The position numbers and the translations under genes are program-made. A stretch of 64,000 nt of DNA from Rhodanobacteraceae bacterium (GTDB taxonomy: Bacteria > Pseudomonadota > Gammaproteobacteria > Xanthomonadales > Xanthomonadaceae): positions 105,934-169,933 of the forward strand of contig JACKOX010000003.1 of NCBI GenBank assembly GCA_024233975.1, read 5' to 3'. Numbering within the stretch: position 1 is the first letter of the stretch; the number at the start of each line of letters is the position of its first letter. The notes under the pieces were generated by a model. The model saw nothing but the letters and a program-made list of their open reading frames with translations. It was not told the origin of the DNA and ran no database searches. This document shows positions 63,215 to 64,000 of the stretch, one piece after another.

Positions 63215-64000
63215 TGCGGGCATTTCAGGCGGTCTCACGCCATCCCTCAACCCCAGTGAAACCAAGCGTTTGAGCCATTTCCGTGGCTCACGGTGTCCCG
63301 GCGTGTCTCAGGGAAGCTCTTGACTCGGTGAGTAACGAGGTGAGTAACATCGGTTCCAGTCCCATGATGACAGGCACCGACAGATGGCCCTCACTGACAC
63401 CCGTATCCGCAAGCTCAAGGCTGGAGCGAAGCTCTACCGTGAAAGTGATGGCGACCGCCTGTACATCGCCGTGATGCCATCGGGCACGAAGGCGTGGCAC
63501 TACCGTTACCGCCGTCCCGTGACGAAGAAGGCGAACACCATCAGCATGGGTGAGTACCCTGCGCTGGGTCTGGCTGACGCGCGTCAGAAGCGCGACGACT
63601 TCAACAAGCTGCTGGTGCAGGGTATTGACCCGGACGGGCATCGTAGAGCCGCACAGGCAGCCGCACAGGCTGCACATGACAACACGTTCCGAGCGGTCGC
63701 TGGGCGGTGGCTTGATGAGCAGACGTTCGGTGACAAGACGCGGCAGAAGGCTGAGTGGATGTTCGGGTCGCACGTCTTCCCGGAGATTGGTGACCTACCC
63801 ATCGGCGACATCAAGTACCGACACCTGCGGGATGCGTTGCTGGCGATACAGGCGAAGGGTGGCGCTGACTCCGGCCACTCGATGGGGCATACGGCACGTC
63901 GGGCACGCTCGCGTATCCGTGAAGTATTCGCGTACGCAGTAGCCCACGAGATCATCGAGAACGATCCATCATCTGCGCTGAAGAACAACGTGCTGGCCCC
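63197..64000 (+). mobile_element. left end of an integrative element at tRNA-Leu(CAA)
   Basis: The likely attachment site is the 3' end of the tRNA (T-arm to CCA, about 63190-63214), followed by 169 bp of non-coding sequence and the integrase gene. A direct repeat of the tRNA end, the other attachment site, should lie to the right of the window and could not be checked. Everything to the left of 63197 looks like core genome. Confidence 0.6.
63384..64000 (+). CDS. P4-type tyrosine integrase, N-terminal part (runs off window)
   Basis: The 205 visible residues begin MALTDTRIRKLKAGAKLYRE, the DUF4102 arm-binding domain of P4/CP4-57-like integrases (about 1-95, with SMGEYPALGLADAR), then the SAM-like core-binding domain (about 105-200, HDNTFRAVAGRWLDEQ). 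The catalytic domain with its Arg/His/Tyr residues lies beyond base 64000. It points away from the tRNA-Leu. This, with its position, indicates an integrative element inserted at the tRNA 3' end. Confidence 0.9.
   Translation, partial: MALTDTRIRKLKAGAKLYRESDGDRLYIAVMPSGTKAWHYRYRRPVTKKANTISMGEYPALGLADARQKRDDFNKLLVQGIDPDGHRRAAQAAAQAAHDNTFRAVAGRWLDEQTFGDKTRQKAEWMFGSHVFPEIGDLPIGDIKYRHLRDALLAIQAKGGADSGHSMGHTARRARSRIREVFAYAVAHEIIENDPSSALKNNVLA

Overview
The window is GC-rich, densely packed gammaproteobacterial chromosome. The gene order (map/glnD/dapD/yffB-like/dapE divergent from rpsB-tsf, and pyrH-frr-uppS-cdsA-dxr-rseP-bamA-skp-lpxD-fabZ-lpxA-lpxB-rnhB) is that of the Lysobacterales (Xanthomonadales). 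A lipase with its foldase, DUF1800/DUF1501 proteins, secreted proteins ending in 'FxxGFE' and a tandem pair of NhaD Na+/H+ antiporters fit a free-living, possibly salt-exposed member. This placement is inference; no 16S or marker search was possible.

Layout: 1-3.6 kb holds parC (C-terminus outside the window) and a lipase/foldase operon. 3.8-9.7 kb is an ECF sigma factor, a secreted beta-propeller-like protein, a Ser/Thr kinase with a periplasmic-type tail, and a convergent beta-helix protein. 9.9-13.5 kb holds two transporters and a Rieske oxygenase. 13.6-26.2 kb is the essential envelope/lipid A/BAM operon on the minus strand. 26.3-36.8 kb is an inserted signalling island. 36.9-38.7 kb is rpsB-tsf, 39.0-45.0 kb map-glnD-dapD-yffB-dapE. 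45-50.7 kb holds an ExoD-like protein, a CNNM/CorC protein and two NhaD antiporters. 50.9-54 kb is a phosphate locus with two Pho boxes. 54.5-62.9 kb holds an ATL protein, a DUF1800/DUF1501 pair, a rhomboid and a MacAB-like ABC system. At 63.1 kb a tRNA-Leu(CAA) is followed by a P4-type integrase that runs off the right end, the start of an integrative element.

The most interesting part is the 10 kb signalling island between tsf and pyrH, which are usually adjacent. At its centre is a HisKA_2 histidine kinase (PdtaS-like) and a response regulator with an RNA-binding ANTAR domain (PdtaR-like). On either side is a diverging operon. Each contains a canonical Roadblock/LC7 protein followed by a divergent Roadblock-like partner. 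The right arm adds a CvnD-type GTPase, a protein with a C-terminal winged-helix-like region and a GGDEF-EAL enzyme; the left arm adds an unknown protein and an HDAC-family amidohydrolase. The set (sensor kinase, Roadblock, helix protein, GTPase) resembles the actinobacterial 'conservon'. Both arms share the same promoter (TTGCCA-17-TAGGGT) and a homologous leader of about 130 nt with three hairpins, the last sequestering the Shine-Dalgarno sequence just before a GTG start. I propose that the ANTAR regulator controls both arms through these leader RNAs.

Other regulatory features read directly from sequence are two Pho-box promoters, a perfect CRP/Clp palindrome, a UUCG-capped hairpin between rpsB and tsf, and a long hairpin between rseP and bamA.
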